DNA of 64,000 bases, from contig JADLCX010000037.1 in NCBI GenBank assembly GCA_020846975.1, positions 1-64,000 of the forward strand. The letters run 5' to 3'. This document shows, in pieces, positions 35,064-44,925 of this stretch (the first letter of the stretch is position 1; each line of letters starts with the position of its first letter). The translations under genes and the position numbers were made by a program. The DNA comes from Phycisphaerales bacterium (GTDB lineage Bacteria > Planctomycetota > Phycisphaerae > Phycisphaerales > UBA1924). Under the pieces are notes generated by a model that worked only from the letters and a program-made list of their open reading frames with translations, was not told the DNA's origin and did no database searches.

Positions 35064-37532
35064 ATGTCACTCAAATACGAATCCCGCCTCTTCGCCCACA
35101 TCCGCCACGACCGCTACGAGCCCGCGCCCATCCCCGATCTGGTCCGCGATCTGGGCATCGATCCCGATGAGACCGGGTCGTTCACCGAGGCCGTCCGCGC
35201 CATCGCCGCCCAGGGCCGCCTGACGATCGACGGCAGCGGCAGGGTCCGCCTCCCGGCGATGCCCGACCTCATCACGGGGCGCATCAAGAAGAACCCGCGC
35301 GGGTTCGGCTTCGTCTCGCCCGAGAAGCACTACCGAGAAGGCGATGTCTTCATCCCCCCCGACCAGATCGGCGACGCCCTCACCGGCGACACCGTCAGGA
35401 TCGCCGTCAACCGCGGATACCGCAACGGCGAGCGAGATGTCACCGGAACCGTTCTCGAGGTTCTCGCCCGCAAGCGCAGCAACTTCACCGGCGAACTGAA
35501 GCAGCGCGGCGGGCTCTGGCTGGTTCTCCCCGACGGCCGCGAGATCACCCAGCCCATCGTCGTCGATGACCCGACCATCAAGAACGCCCGCGCAGGCGAC
35601 AAGGTCTCCGTCGAGATCACGCACTACGCGGAGGGCGCTGAACTGGCCAAGGGCGTCGTCGTCAAGGTGCTCGGAGAGGCCGGCCTCCCTGATGTCGAGA
35701 CCCAGGCCGTCATCGCCGCCTACGACCTCCCCGGCGAGTTCCCCAAGGCCTGCATCGATGACGCCCGCAACGCCGCCGCGAAGTTCGAGCAGGATGTCGC
35801 CCACGCCGCCAAGCGCGGCTACGACAAGCACGAGCGGCTCGACCTCACCCAGGACTTCATCTGCACCATCGACCCGCCCGACGCCAAGGACTACGACGAC
35901 GCCATCAGCATCCGCAAGACCGAGGACGGATGGGACCTGGGCGTCCATATCGCCGATGTCGCGAGCTTCATTCCTCCCGACAGCGACCTCGACCGGGAGG
36001 CCCGCGAGCGCGGCAACAGCGTCTATCTTCCGCGACTGGTCATCCCGATGCTGCCCGAGGTGCTCTCCAACGGCATCTGCTCCCTCTCCGAGGGTGTCGT
36101 CCGCTTCTGCAAGTCCGCGTTCATGAGCTACGACTCGCAAGGGCACATCGTCCGCGAGAGCGTCGGCGCCACCGCCATCAAGTCCGCCAAGCGCCTCACC
36201 TACCTCGAAGCCCAGGCCCTCATCGACGGCGACCTCCGCGAGGCGCGGAAGCACGCCAAGACCGAGCCCAAGTACACCGACGATCTCATCCGCACCCTCC
36301 GCGAGATGGACCGCCTCGCCAAAGTCATCCGCGCCCGCCGCAAGTCCGCGGGCATGATCCACCTCGAACTCCCCGACGCCGTCCTGGTCTTCGACGATGC
36401 CGGCCATGTCGTCGATGCCGTCCCCGAGGATGACGCGTTCACGCACACGCTCATCGAGATGTTCATGGTCGAGGCCAACGAGGTCCTCGCACGCCTCTTC
36501 GAGAACATGGATGTGCCCCTGCTGCGCCGAGTTCACCCCGAGCCCGCGCCCGGTGATGTCACCGAGCTCCGCCAGACCGCCAAGGTGGCCGGCTACTCCA
36601 TCCCCAAGAATCCCACGCGCCAGGAACTCCAGGCCCTCCTCGACGCCACCGCCGGCACCCCCGCCGCCCGCGCCGTCCACTTCGCCGTCCTGCGCACGCT
36701 CACCAAGGCCGAGTACTCCCCCGCCCTCATCGGCCACTTCGCCCTCGCCAGCACCGCCTACGCCCACTTCACCAGCCCGATCCGCCGCTACCCCGACCTG
36801 ACCGTCCACCGCGCCCTCAGCGAGTACCTCCGCCAGACCGACAACGGCCAAGGTGGGGGCAGACCCAGGAACGACAAGGAACGCAAGCGCATGGGACTGG
36901 CGCTCCTCGATGTCGGCGCCAAACGCGGCATCCTCTCCGAAGAGGACCTTGTCGAGATCGGCCGGCACTGCACGCGCACCGAAGAGAACGCCGAAGAGGC
37001 CGAGCGCAGCCTGCGCCAGTTCCTGGTCCTCCAACTCCTCCAGGACCACCTCGGCGAGTCCTTCCCCGGCATCGTCACCGGCGTCTCCGGCGCGGGCGTG
37101 TTCATCCAGATGGAGAAGTACCTCGCCGAGGGCATGATCAAGACCGCAGACCTGCCCAGCGGCAATGTTCACGGCCGCGGCGGCGCAGGAGGGGGCTCGT
37201 GGGGCGGAGGCGGTGGCCGGTGGACCATCGACCAGCGCTCCGGCGCGATGGTCAACGCCACCACGGGCCGCTCGTTCGCCGTCGGCGACCGCGTCAGCGT
37301 CACTATCGCCGCCATCGATCTCGCGGCCCGCACCATGGACCTGGTCATCACCGACCCGAGCTCGCGCCAAGTCGGCAAGCCGAAGTCGCCCCAACCCGCG
37401 AAGCCGCCGCGCGAGGACCACGACCAGCGCCCCGACTCCGGCGCCGACCGCCGCGCCCGCAAGAGCCGGCAGCGCGACCAGGGCAAGCAGGACTTCCGCA
37501 AGAATCGCAAGGAAAAGCGCCGCGGCCGGTGA
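35064..37532 (+). CDS. rnr: Exoribonuclease R family protein
   Basis: This 822-residue 3'-5' exoribonuclease degrades structured RNA. It has an N-terminal winged-helix region, cold-shock motifs (RIKKNPRGFGFVSPEK; VRIAVNRGYRNGERD), the RNB core with the metal-binding DPPDAKDYDDA and HVADV-like GVHIADVASF, YAHFTSPIRRYPD near the end of RNB, and an S1 domain (GIVTGVSGAGVFIQME). The S1 domain is interrupted by a Gly/Trp-rich loop (GRGGAGGGSWGGGGGRW), absent from standard RNase R. A strongly basic tail (NRKEKRRGR) follows. ATG 35064 was chosen because the upstream 56-residue extension has no homologous features. It follows the S8 gene by 164 nt. Confidence 0.95.
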   Translation: MSLKYESRLFAHIRHDRYEPAPIPDLVRDLGIDPDETGSFTEAVRAIAAQGRLTIDGSGRVRLPAMPDLITGRIKKNPRGFGFVSPEKHYREGDVFIPPDQIGDALTGDTVRIAVNRGYRNGERDVTGTVLEVLARKRSNFTGELKQRGGLWLVLPDGREITQPIVVDDPTIKNARAGDKVSVEITHYAEGAELAKGVVVKVLGEAGLPDVETQAVIAAYDLPGEFPKACIDDARNAAAKFEQDVAHAAKRGYDKHERLDLTQDFICTIDPPDAKDYDDAISIRKTEDGWDLGVHIADVASFIPPDSDLDREARERGNSVYLPRLVIPMLPEVLSNGICSLSEGVVRFCKSAFMSYDSQGHIVRESVGATAIKSAKRLTYLEAQALIDGDLREARKHAKTEPKYTDDLIRTLREMDRLAKVIRARRKSAGMIHLELPDAVLVFDDAGHVVDAVPEDDAFTHTLIEMFMVEANEVLARLFENMDVPLLRRVHPEPAPGDVTELRQTAKVAGYSIPKNPTRQELQALLDATAGTPAARAVHFAVLRTLTKAEYSPALIGHFALASTAYAHFTSPIRRYPDLTVHRALSEYLRQTDNGQGGGRPRNDKERKRMGLALLDVGAKRGILSEEDLVEIGRHCTRTEENAEEAERSLRQFLVLQLLQDHLGESFPGIVTGVSGAGVFIQMEKYLAEGMIKTADLPSGNVHGRGGAGGGSWGGGGGRWTIDQRSGAMVNATTGRSFAVGDRVSVTIAAIDLAARTMDLVITDPSSRQVGKPKSPQPAKPPREDHDQRPDSGADRRARKSRQRDQGKQDFRKNRKEKRRGR

Positions 37533-37884
37533 CTCGGCCTTTCTCGTGATCTGAACACGCTGACAGCGCGGCCCCAACGCGCCAGCCGAAGATCGCTGAC
37601 GCCAATGCCCGCCTCGACTGCCGCGACCAGGCCACCTTCGGGTATACCCGCGCTCGCAACGATCAGGTCGCGCTCCACCAGTCTCACGTGGATCGCCTCC
37701 GCAGCCAGCCAGAACCCCCATCGCGGCCTCGGCAACCAGCCCACCGACGCCGCTGCCAATCCAGTATCCGCCCCGAGGCGGAACGCACGCCGCGGAGTTC
37801 CCTCCACGTTTTTCAATTCTTCCAAGCGTACCATCCCCGAACAACGACCTCTCGCCCCGCAACGACCACACCCGCCGAATACGC
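37533..37884. other. Intergenic region between rnr and lepA
   Basis: 352 nt. A minus-strand frame (about 37834-37200) overlaps the end of rnr but its third-position GC is much lower than in real genes here, and it matches nothing recognised. No terminator or strong promoter was found. Confidence 0.4.
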
Positions 37885-39969
37885 ATGTCAAGCAGCACCT
37901 CGAACCCGCTCCAGGCCCCCGTCCCCAGGACGCAGATCCGCAACTTCAGCATCATCGCGCACATCGACCACGGAAAGTCGACACTGGCTGATCGATTGTT
38001 GCAGGCGACCAACGCCGTCTCCCCGCGAGAGGCGAGGGAGCAGTTGCTGGACTCGATGGACCTTGAGCGCGAGCGCGGGATCACGATCAAGGCCTCGGCC
38101 GTGACCGTCTGGCACAGGCACAAACTGGGCGCCAAGAGCGATGAGCTTGAAACCGACTTCGAGGAGACGATCGACGAGGGTGGCGAGCACAAGAGCGTGA
38201 AGGGTGCGGCCGAAGAGCACGGCGAGCTGTTCATGCTCAACTTCATCGACACTCCCGGGCACGTCGATTTCAACTACGAAGTCAGCCGCGCGCTCAAGGC
38301 GTGCGAGGGCGCGATCCTGGTCGTCGATTCCACGCAGGGCGTGCAGGCACAGACGGTCGTCAACGCGTACCTGGCGATCAACGAGGACCTGACGCTGATC
38401 CCGGTCATCAACAAGATCGATCTTCCGAGCGCGCGCCCGGACGATATGGCCATGGAGGTCGAGCAGATCGTCGGCCTGCCGGCCGAGGACTGCATCTACG
38501 TCTCGGCCAAGACCGGCCAGGGGATCAAGGAACTGCTCGCAGCGATCTGCGAGAAGTTCCCTCCCCCACGCGCCGCGGCCATGCCGCAACTCCGCGGCCT
38601 CATCTTCGACGCCAAGTACGACGACTACCGGGGCGTGATCGTCTACGTGCGGATCATGGATGGCGCGCTCAAGGTGGGCGACAAGATCCGCATGATGGGC
38701 ACGGGGCGCACGTTCCAGGTGACCGAGCTGGGCAAGAACACGCCCAAGCCGCAGCGGGTGCCGAGCCTGGCGCTCGGTGAATCGGGCTACGTCGTGGCCG
38801 CGATCCGATCGCTCAAGGATGTGCGTGTAGGCGATACGGTCACGCTCGAACTTGACCCCGCGCCCGAACCGCTGCCCGGCTACAAGCCGCCGATGCAGAT
38901 GGTGTTCTGCGATTTCTACCCCGCGACCGCCGACCCGGACGCCGCGAGCGATGGATCGAAATCCAAGAACGACTTCGAGTCGCTGCGCGAGGCGATGGGC
39001 AAACTCTCGCTCAACGACTCGTCCTTCACCTTCGTGCCGGTGCATTCCGAGGCTCTGGGCTTCGGCTTCCGGTGCGGGTTCCTCGGCCTCCTGCACATGG
39101 ACATCATCCAGGAGCGGCTCGAACGCGAGGGCGGGGTCGAGGTCGTGCAGACAGCGCCCACGGTGTCGTACCAGGTGATGATCCGCGGCGCACTGGAGAA
39201 TATCCTCCGGCACAAGGCGGAGAAGAGCGGCGTGGCGGGTGTGCCGCCGACGGTCATCGCGGAATCGGGGCAGGTGATCCCGGGGACAAAGGACCGTGTG
39301 AAGGACGGGTGCACGCTGATCGAGGTGCACAACCCCGCCGACCTGCCCGACCCATCGTACATCGAGGAGATCCGCGAGCCGATCACCAAGGTCGACATCA
39401 TCCTGCCGCGCGAGTACATCGGCGACATCATGAAGCTGTGCCTGGATCGGCGCGGCCTGTACAAGAACCAGCAGTCGGTGAGCGAGACCCGCGACATGAT
39501 CACGTTCGAGATCCCGCTCGCGGAGATCATCTACGACTTCTACGACAAGTTGAAGGGGATGACGTCGGGGTACGGCACGATGGACTACGAACTGATCGGC
39601 TTCAACCCGGACACGCTGGTGAAGATGGACATCCTCGTGAACGGCGACCCGATCGAGGCCCTGAGCGTGATCGTGCACCGCGAGAAGGCCGAGTACCGCG
39701 GGCGGATCCTGGTCAGCAAGCTCCGCGAGCAGATCCCGCGACACCAGTTCGAGATCCCCGTGCAGGCGGCGATCGGGAGCAAGGTCATCGCGCGCGAAAC
39801 GATCAAGGCGTTCCGCAAGAACGTGACGGCCAAGTGCTACGGCGGCGACGTTTCCCGAAAGCGGAAGCTGCTGGAGAAGCAGAAGGAAGGCAAGAAGCGG
39901 ATGAAGGCGATCGGCTCGGTCGAGATCCCGCAGGAAGCGTTCATGGCGGTTCTCGATCAGGGAGAGTAA
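37885..39969 (+). CDS. lepA: Elongation factor 4 (LepA), enlarged
   Basis: This 694-residue translational GTPase (E. coli LepA is 599) carries G1 AHIDHGKST, G2 GITIKAS, G3 DTPGHVDF, G4 NKIDLP and G5 SAKTG. Domain II, EF-G-like domains III/V and the LepA-specific C-terminal domain follow (FNPDTLVKMDILVNGDPIEALSVIVHR; KCYGGDVSRKRKLLEKQKEGKKRMK). Three insertions are seen. One is of about 30 residues between G2 and G3 (LETDFEETIDEGG), one near 350 (DPDAASDGSKSKND), and a third near 435-470 (HKAEKSGVAGVPPTVIAESG). It acts on ribosomes, remodelling stalled or assembling complexes. Downstream sequence shows no tight operon partner. Confidence 0.97.
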   Translation: MSSSTSNPLQAPVPRTQIRNFSIIAHIDHGKSTLADRLLQATNAVSPREAREQLLDSMDLERERGITIKASAVTVWHRHKLGAKSDELETDFEETIDEGGEHKSVKGAAEEHGELFMLNFIDTPGHVDFNYEVSRALKACEGAILVVDSTQGVQAQTVVNAYLAINEDLTLIPVINKIDLPSARPDDMAMEVEQIVGLPAEDCIYVSAKTGQGIKELLAAICEKFPPPRAAAMPQLRGLIFDAKYDDYRGVIVYVRIMDGALKVGDKIRMMGTGRTFQVTELGKNTPKPQRVPSLALGESGYVVAAIRSLKDVRVGDTVTLELDPAPEPLPGYKPPMQMVFCDFYPATADPDAASDGSKSKNDFESLREAMGKLSLNDSSFTFVPVHSEALGFGFRCGFLGLLHMDIIQERLEREGGVEVVQTAPTVSYQVMIRGALENILRHKAEKSGVAGVPPTVIAESGQVIPGTKDRVKDGCTLIEVHNPADLPDPSYIEEIREPITKVDIILPREYIGDIMKLCLDRRGLYKNQQSVSETRDMITFEIPLAEIIYDFYDKLKGMTSGYGTMDYELIGFNPDTLVKMDILVNGDPIEALSVIVHREKAEYRGRILVSKLREQIPRHQFEIPVQAAIGSKVIARETIKAFRKNVTAKCYGGDVSRKRKLLEKQKEGKKRMKAIGSVEIPQEAFMAVLDQGE

Positions 39970-40551
39970 CACAGCGGCTGTCCTGCTGGCATTCCAGGCA
40001 CGCCGGAACCGACATCTGCTCCTCGTGCTTCACCCGCGCTTCCGGGTCGCGGATGGACCGCGACTTGCTCCTGTCCCGCGCGAGCAGGGTTGCGACAGGC
40101 GGGAGGGGAACTGCACCGATGGGCCCAGGTCGCGAAGCACCGAGCCACGGACGATCCAGCGCGTGGCGTGAGGTGGCGTAGCAAGCACCAAGACCTGATT
40201 TCAGGACCTGTTTCGATATCTGGCCGAAGTCGAGGGTGGAGATAGCCGAGAATCACTTGCGATGGGAAGTACGCCATAAACCGCACGACCACGATTTGGT
40301 TCACACTCACCCCCCCCAACCGCTGACCGAGCCCCGCGCGTAGCCGAACTCCGGCCTCGCGCATAGGTACATGTGAATCGCCCGCGGCCTGCCCACCCAC
40401 CACTACCACGGGGGCAGGGATTCGCGGGCGATTTCGTTTGGCCGAAGCCCGAGAGAGTTCGGCGTGGATGAGCGCCGCGCGATAGGCTGAGACTGAATGC
40501 GTGAGTCGGCGGCTTGTGCGAGCGGCCGATGCAGGGAGTGCTGGCGGATAG
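39970..40551. other. Gene-poor stretch with a compound hairpin
   Basis: About 580 nt with no credible gene. At 40376-40433 a compound hairpin has an outer stem AATCGCCCGCG / CGCGGGCGATT and an inner stem CCTGCCC / GGGCAGG, followed by TCGTTT. It could end transcription from lepA. The rest shows nothing recognisable, and may be remains of the broken gene that follows. Confidence 0.45.
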
Positions 40552-40866
40552 CACGGGGGCCTGACCGGGCAGACCGTGCCCGCGCCCACGTCGTATGCGT
40601 GGTGCCGGAGCGGCGCATCCGGTCCTTTGATCGAGAACGGCCCGAAGTACACAGACGCCACGACGGCTCGACTGCGGACCAACTACGTGTCGAGCGCGGA
40701 CGAAGGACCGCACACGCTGGAGGTCGGTTATCGGTTCCGGATTGTGCGCGGTGAAGCGGTGCTGGCGGTCATCCCGCGGTGCCGGACCGTCTTCAACGAA
40801 TCCGACGCGGCGAGCGTGCAGAACCTGTTCGATTACCTCTCGGTCTGCTTCGGCGGATGTCCGTAG
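40552..40866 (+). pseudogene. C-terminal fragment of a protein with dockerin-like tail (possibly formylglycine-generating-enzyme-like)
   Basis: An in-frame TAG at 40549 blocks the frame on the left. What follows reads VPAPTSYAWCRSG.., then YTDATTARLRTNYV.., GYRFRIVRGEAV.., and ends TVFNESDAASVQNLFDYLSVCFGGC plus one residue. The last segment is a degraded GC-type dockerin-like tail: the VQDIFDFL pattern is replaced by VQNLFDYL. The part before it ends in RFRIVRG, as formylglycine-generating-enzyme family domains do. The conserved upstream body of such an enzyme is missing. GTG 40576 could start a 96-residue product, but a truncated gene is more likely. Confidence 0.55.
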
Positions 40867-40876
40867 GCGCTGCGGC

Positions 40877-41416
40877 CTACTTCTTCCGCGTCATCTCGAT
40901 GTCCAGACCCTCGGTAACCTTGCTGCCCTCGATGTGGGCCCAGTGCTGGACGATGTGGTCGGCATCCTTGATTTCCAGGTGCATGCGGCCCATGTAGAGC
41001 TCGTTCCCGCCGGACCAGTTGGACACCGAGTCGGTATCGAAGTTGATCCAGCCGGGCTTGGCCCCGGCGCGCGCACGGAGGTGGGGCTGGTTTCCGGCGG
41101 CGCAGTAGTGCGTGAGCAGGAGCGTGGGACCATCCATGTGGTAGAGGTTGGTCATCTCGTGCGATGAGCCGGGAAACATGATCTCGCGGACGGCGGTGCC
41201 GGCAGAAGACACCTTGAAGACGCTGGAGGTGACCGTCTTGCCCTGCTCGTCGGTCGAAGTCCACTCGCCTTCGAGAGACTTGATCTGGTCGAGAAGCGCG
41301 GCCTGTTGGGCGGGCGTGGCCTTGACAACCGTGGTCATCTTGCCGCCGTGGGTGGCACAGCCCGAGGCGAGAGCGAACGCACAGACGAGGACGGTGGTTG
41401 GAACGATGGACGGCAT
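40877..41416 (-). CDS. Putative lipoprotein, DUF1579-like
   Basis: This 179-residue protein has a signal peptide ending in a lipobox (VCAFALASGC, Cys19). The mature part has LEGEWTSTDEQGKTVTSSVFKV, AVREIMFPGSSHEMTNLYHMDG, LLLTHYCAAGNQPHLRA and FDTDSVSNWSGGNELYMGRMHLEI. This layout resembles lipocalin-like DUF1579 proteins: an eight-stranded barrel with a WxG-type opening and a conserved HMDG turn. Such proteins probably bind a small hydrophobic ligand. GGAG lies 7 nt before ATG 41416. It converges with the broken gene (10-nt gap) and precedes nothing on its strand; the upstream GH57-like gene ends 92 nt away. Confidence 0.7.
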   Translation of the reverse strand: MPSIVPTTVLVCAFALASGCATHGGKMTTVVKATPAQQAALLDQIKSLEGEWTSTDEQGKTVTSSVFKVSSAGTAVREIMFPGSSHEMTNLYHMDGPTLLLTHYCAAGNQPHLRARAGAKPGWINFDTDSVSNWSGGNELYMGRMHLEIKDADHIVQHWAHIEGSKVTEGLDIEMTRKK

Positions 41417-41508
41417 GGGCTGGCTCCGTTGGTGGTCGTGCGGGCAGCGTACAAGAAGTCGGTCGATGCGATCGAGGCAACCAGGTCGGCTGGAAACCGA
41501 GGCCGCGG

Positions 41509-44500
41509 CTACGAGCAACCGGAGAAATAGGCCGCGAGGAAGTCGAAGATGTCCTGAACGCTCAGAACGCCGGAGGTGTTGAAGTCGGCCGCGACGTTGT
41601 TGCCGAAGTACGCGGCGAGAAACTCGAAGATGTCCTGGACCGTCGGAGGCGGGCCGGACTGGTTGAAGTCCGCGGGGCAACACGACGGCGGGGTGGCGAG
41701 ATCGCACAGGTCGATGATCACGAACTCGGCCGCGTCGAGCGTGCCGTTGGCGTTGACGGAGGCCGGGCATTGCGCGCCGCTGACAAGCCCGCCACCGTCG
41801 CTGGTGGCGTAGGGTGTGAAGGCCAGCGCGACCTGTGCCGGGAGTGCGCCGAAGCGGGCCGCAAGATCGACCGTGCCTTCGAGCACACCGCCGTTGGCGC
41901 CGGTCGCGGCCTGAACGTTCGACAAGGTCGAGGCGCCGCCCGCATCGAACCAGCCTTCGTAGTCGTTGTTGTTCTCGTCCGCGAGGAAGAGCGCCCATGA
42001 AGCGGCCTGACCCGCCTTGGCCCACGGCGCGGCGCGGAGCGAGCCGGGCGTGACAGGAGGGACGCCGACAAAGATGAAGTGATCGTTGCCATCGCCCGCA
42101 TCGGGCGCGGCGAGGTAGAGCGTGCCGCCGCGAACCGCGGCCCGGAGCCACGTCCCGTTGCTGGCCGCGACCTCGGTCGCGCCGGCATCGAGCACACCAT
42201 CCATGACGAAGGTTGGCGGGGGCGGCGCGCACGGGTTGGGTGTGCAGCCTCCGCCGCTTGTCCACACGCCCATACACGCGGATTGCAGAGTGACCGTGCA
42301 GGCGGAGGCGATGCAGCAGGAACCCGAGGGGTTGGGGTCGGCACCGGTGACGGTGAAGTGCCAGTCGGCGCCTCCGTTGTTGTCCCACGTGGCGCCGGTG
42401 TCGTTGAAGGCCAGATCGAGTTGGGACGCGTTCGCGGCAACGGCGAACGAGCCTTCCCAGCGAGAAGTCGGAGCATTCCAAGCGAGTAAGACGTCAGGCG
42501 AGACGACGGTCTGCCAGTTGTTGAAGCCGACGTGGGCGCGGACGTTCGGCGCGCCGGCGAGGGGGCGTCCGGAGGGGTTGTAGGCAATCGCGACGGATTG
42601 CCCCGCGACCGCGGGGTTGGGCGCAATGGTCACGACATCGCCCCCACCCCCAGGGGTCGAGCCGCTGCCGTCGCCGATCCACACATGCTGGATGGGCGAG
42701 CGCTTCACGTTGCCCCGCGTGTCGATCGCTTCGACGTAGTAGTCGATCAGCACGGAACGCAGCCCGGTCAGCTCGATGTGGTACTGGTCGGCGATATGGG
42801 TGGGAAGCTCGAAGAAGTTGATGGACGGATCGTTGAGCAGATTCCCGGCCGGAAAGGCCCGGCGAGTCATGGCGAGCGATTGCCACGCACCGACACCGGC
42901 TCCGCCCGCGTAGGTCTCGTTGTCGGCGGCGCTCGCCGAGATCGCGGGCATGTGCCCGTCGGCATCGATGCGGTACTTGAGTGTGACACCGCCGGCGGGG
43001 ATCCCGCTGACATCATGGATGAAGGTCCAGACCCAGAAATCGCCGTTGTTGATGCGCTGCTGGTAGCCGTGACCGGGGCCGAAGTTGGTCGAGCCGGGAT
43101 TCCACGGCCATCGCTGCGGGAGCCAGATGGTCGGCGCGGTGGCGTCCTGCGCTCCGCCGGGCGGCGAGTTGATGACGGTGTCGGCGTGCTGCGCGGCTTC
43201 GTTGCACGCGACCGTCGGTTTGACTTCCATATCAAGAGACGTGCCGTAGTACATGTAGCCGGAGTTCAGGCTGCCGAGAAAGAAGTGCCAGCCGCGTTCG
43301 GCGCTGTTCGCGGAAGCCGTCGGGTTCAGGATGTCACCGATCTCGACAATCTGGCCGCCGCTCGACGTCAGTTGCTCGGCGGTCTCGACGCGGTTCTGCG
43401 CGGCGGTGATGACCGCCCAGTTACGCTCATCCTCCGCCCAGCCGTCGGGGATATCGACCTGGCCGGAGGCGTTGACCAACGGCCAGTTCCAGTTCAGGAA
43501 CTGCGGCGCGCCAAAGTCACCATCGGCGTTGACCCACGCGCCATCTTCGACATGCACAAAGGCATTGGCGGGAACGGGGTGATCGGCAAGGTAGCGCTCG
43601 ACGGTGCTGGGAATGTACCCGGCGGAAGATGCCGCGTTGGCGAGGTTGGGCGTGGCTTCCATGTAGTACGAGAAGCCGCCGCCCCAGGCGTTGTCGCCGT
43701 CGTGGGCGAGCACGACCAGCATCGGCCGCGCGGGGTCGTTGCGCTGCTGCAACGTGTCGAAGTAGCCCGTGCCGAGCGGGGCGTAGCCGTCCTTCCAGCC
43801 GAGGGACTGAGAGCACGGAACGACAATCATGGCGTAGACCGCGCCGGAGGCGGGGTCGATGTATCGAGCGCGTTGGGGCGTGAAGGCGTAGGGATAGGCC
43901 TCGGCGGGCGAGCACCCGCGGTCGATCTGGAGCCGCAGGTAGTTGGTCGCGCCCTGCGCGGGGTTGATCTGATCGGCACGGTTGGGCGGGTCGCAATTGA
44001 TCCCGCCCGTGCCGTAGACGACCGGGAAGTCGGCGCACGCGCGGCTGATCTTCTCGCCCGAAACGAACGACCACGCGATGCCCTCCTCGACAAAGGGCTT
44101 GATCAGGCGCGTGCCGAAGGCCATCTCGCTGGGAAAAATCCCGCGGGAAAGTCCGGGGTTCGAGCCCCACGCGCCGGGATAGATCGCCTTGTAGAGTTGG
44201 ATCTCCTTGCGGACCGTGGTTTCGTCGAGCAAGGGAAGCAGGGCGTGGTGAAACGAGAACAGGACGATGTCGCAACGGGTCTTGCGCCTGGCGGGATCGG
44301 CGCTGTCGGTTGTCCAGCCGCGAGCCTCCTGGAAAGCGCTGTTCCACGAGGGTGAGTAACCCAGCTGGCCCGCACCGCCGAGCGACTGAATGTTCTCGAT
44401 CAGACCGCCGGAGTAACTCACCTGCGCTCCCGCTTCGGGGAGCCCGCGGATGGCGTTGATGCTGTCGCGAACGCGGTGCTGGTACGCCGCGACGCGATCG

Positions 44501-44760
44501 GCGAGGCCGAAGATGTCGGCGAGGTTGTTCTCGGGGTGGACAGCACCCGAGTTCTTGCGCTGGAGCGACTCCCAAGCCCGTTCATACCGGTCGGCCCCCG
44601 AGATCTGCTGATCCGGCCAATAGATCGGCTGCTCGAGGTGCCAGAGGTAGGTGTAATGGACGCGTTCCTGCGCGCAGGCTCCAGAAGCGAGCAGCGCGGA
44701 TCCGGCCAAACCGTGAATCAGACAGAACGGACGCATTGAGTGAGATCGGGAACCCGGCAT
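41509..44760 (-). CDS. Secreted GH57-like glycoside hydrolase with GC-type dockerin tail
   Basis: This 1,083-residue protein has a signal peptide (CLIHGLAGSALLASGACA). A GH57-like catalytic region (about 25-600) has the family-like opening YLWHLEQPIYWPD and later FSFHHALLPLLD, GIFPSEMAF and VVLAHDGDNAWGG. A starch-binding-like beta domain (about 700-790, VTIAPNPAVAGQSVAIAYN and GFNNWQTV) and a Cys-rich segment (GSCCIASACTV) follow. Next is a second beta domain, then two dockerin-like repeats ending SGCS. GH57 enzymes act on alpha-glucans. The tail implies surface or complex attachment. ATG 44760 is preferred, but ATG 44736 is possible. Substrate and catalytic Glu/Asp were not assigned. Confidence 0.72.
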   Translation of the reverse strand: MPGSRSHSMRPFCLIHGLAGSALLASGACAQERVHYTYLWHLEQPIYWPDQQISGADRYERAWESLQRKNSGAVHPENNLADIFGLADRVAAYQHRVRDSINAIRGLPEAGAQVSYSGGLIENIQSLGGAGQLGYSPSWNSAFQEARGWTTDSADPARRKTRCDIVLFSFHHALLPLLDETTVRKEIQLYKAIYPGAWGSNPGLSRGIFPSEMAFGTRLIKPFVEEGIAWSFVSGEKISRACADFPVVYGTGGINCDPPNRADQINPAQGATNYLRLQIDRGCSPAEAYPYAFTPQRARYIDPASGAVYAMIVVPCSQSLGWKDGYAPLGTGYFDTLQQRNDPARPMLVVLAHDGDNAWGGGFSYYMEATPNLANAASSAGYIPSTVERYLADHPVPANAFVHVEDGAWVNADGDFGAPQFLNWNWPLVNASGQVDIPDGWAEDERNWAVITAAQNRVETAEQLTSSGGQIVEIGDILNPTASANSAERGWHFFLGSLNSGYMYYGTSLDMEVKPTVACNEAAQHADTVINSPPGGAQDATAPTIWLPQRWPWNPGSTNFGPGHGYQQRINNGDFWVWTFIHDVSGIPAGGVTLKYRIDADGHMPAISASAADNETYAGGAGVGAWQSLAMTRRAFPAGNLLNDPSINFFELPTHIADQYHIELTGLRSVLIDYYVEAIDTRGNVKRSPIQHVWIGDGSGSTPGGGGDVVTIAPNPAVAGQSVAIAYNPSGRPLAGAPNVRAHVGFNNWQTVVSPDVLLAWNAPTSRWEGSFAVAANASQLDLAFNDTGATWDNNGGADWHFTVTGADPNPSGSCCIASACTVTLQSACMGVWTSGGGCTPNPCAPPPPTFVMDGVLDAGATEVAASNGTWLRAAVRGGTLYLAAPDAGDGNDHFIFVGVPPVTPGSLRAAPWAKAGQAASWALFLADENNNDYEGWFDAGGASTLSNVQAATGANGGVLEGTVDLAARFGALPAQVALAFTPYATSDGGGLVSGAQCPASVNANGTLDAAEFVIIDLCDLATPPSCCPADFNQSGPPPTVQDIFEFLAAYFGNNVAADFNTSGVLSVQDIFDFLAAYFSGCS

Positions 44761-44925
44761 GGTCAAGAGTCTACTCGCAGGGAAAGGCTCCTCCCAACGC
44801 TGTCAGGCCGACGGGTTCCCGCACGCGACCACACCGCGGATAGGTCGTCAAGCTGGGTAAGCTCTGATAACACGGCTCGCGGCACGTTGGGACCGGGAAA
44901 GACGCTGAATATGCGGGCATTCCCC

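Noticed and set aside
37200..37834. Minus-strand gene overlapping the end of rnr
   Set aside because: Third-position GC is clearly lower than in genes here, no ribosome-binding site, and no recognised family.
35067..38273. A long minus-strand open frame opposite rnr and lepA
   Set aside because: It is antisense to two unmistakable genes, has a Val/Gly/Ala/Asp-biased composition and no recognisable domain.
37888..39972. Minus-strand open frame covering lepA exactly
   Set aside because: It has almost the same length as lepA only because stop codons are rare in GC-rich antisense frames; composition is His/Arg/Leu-biased.
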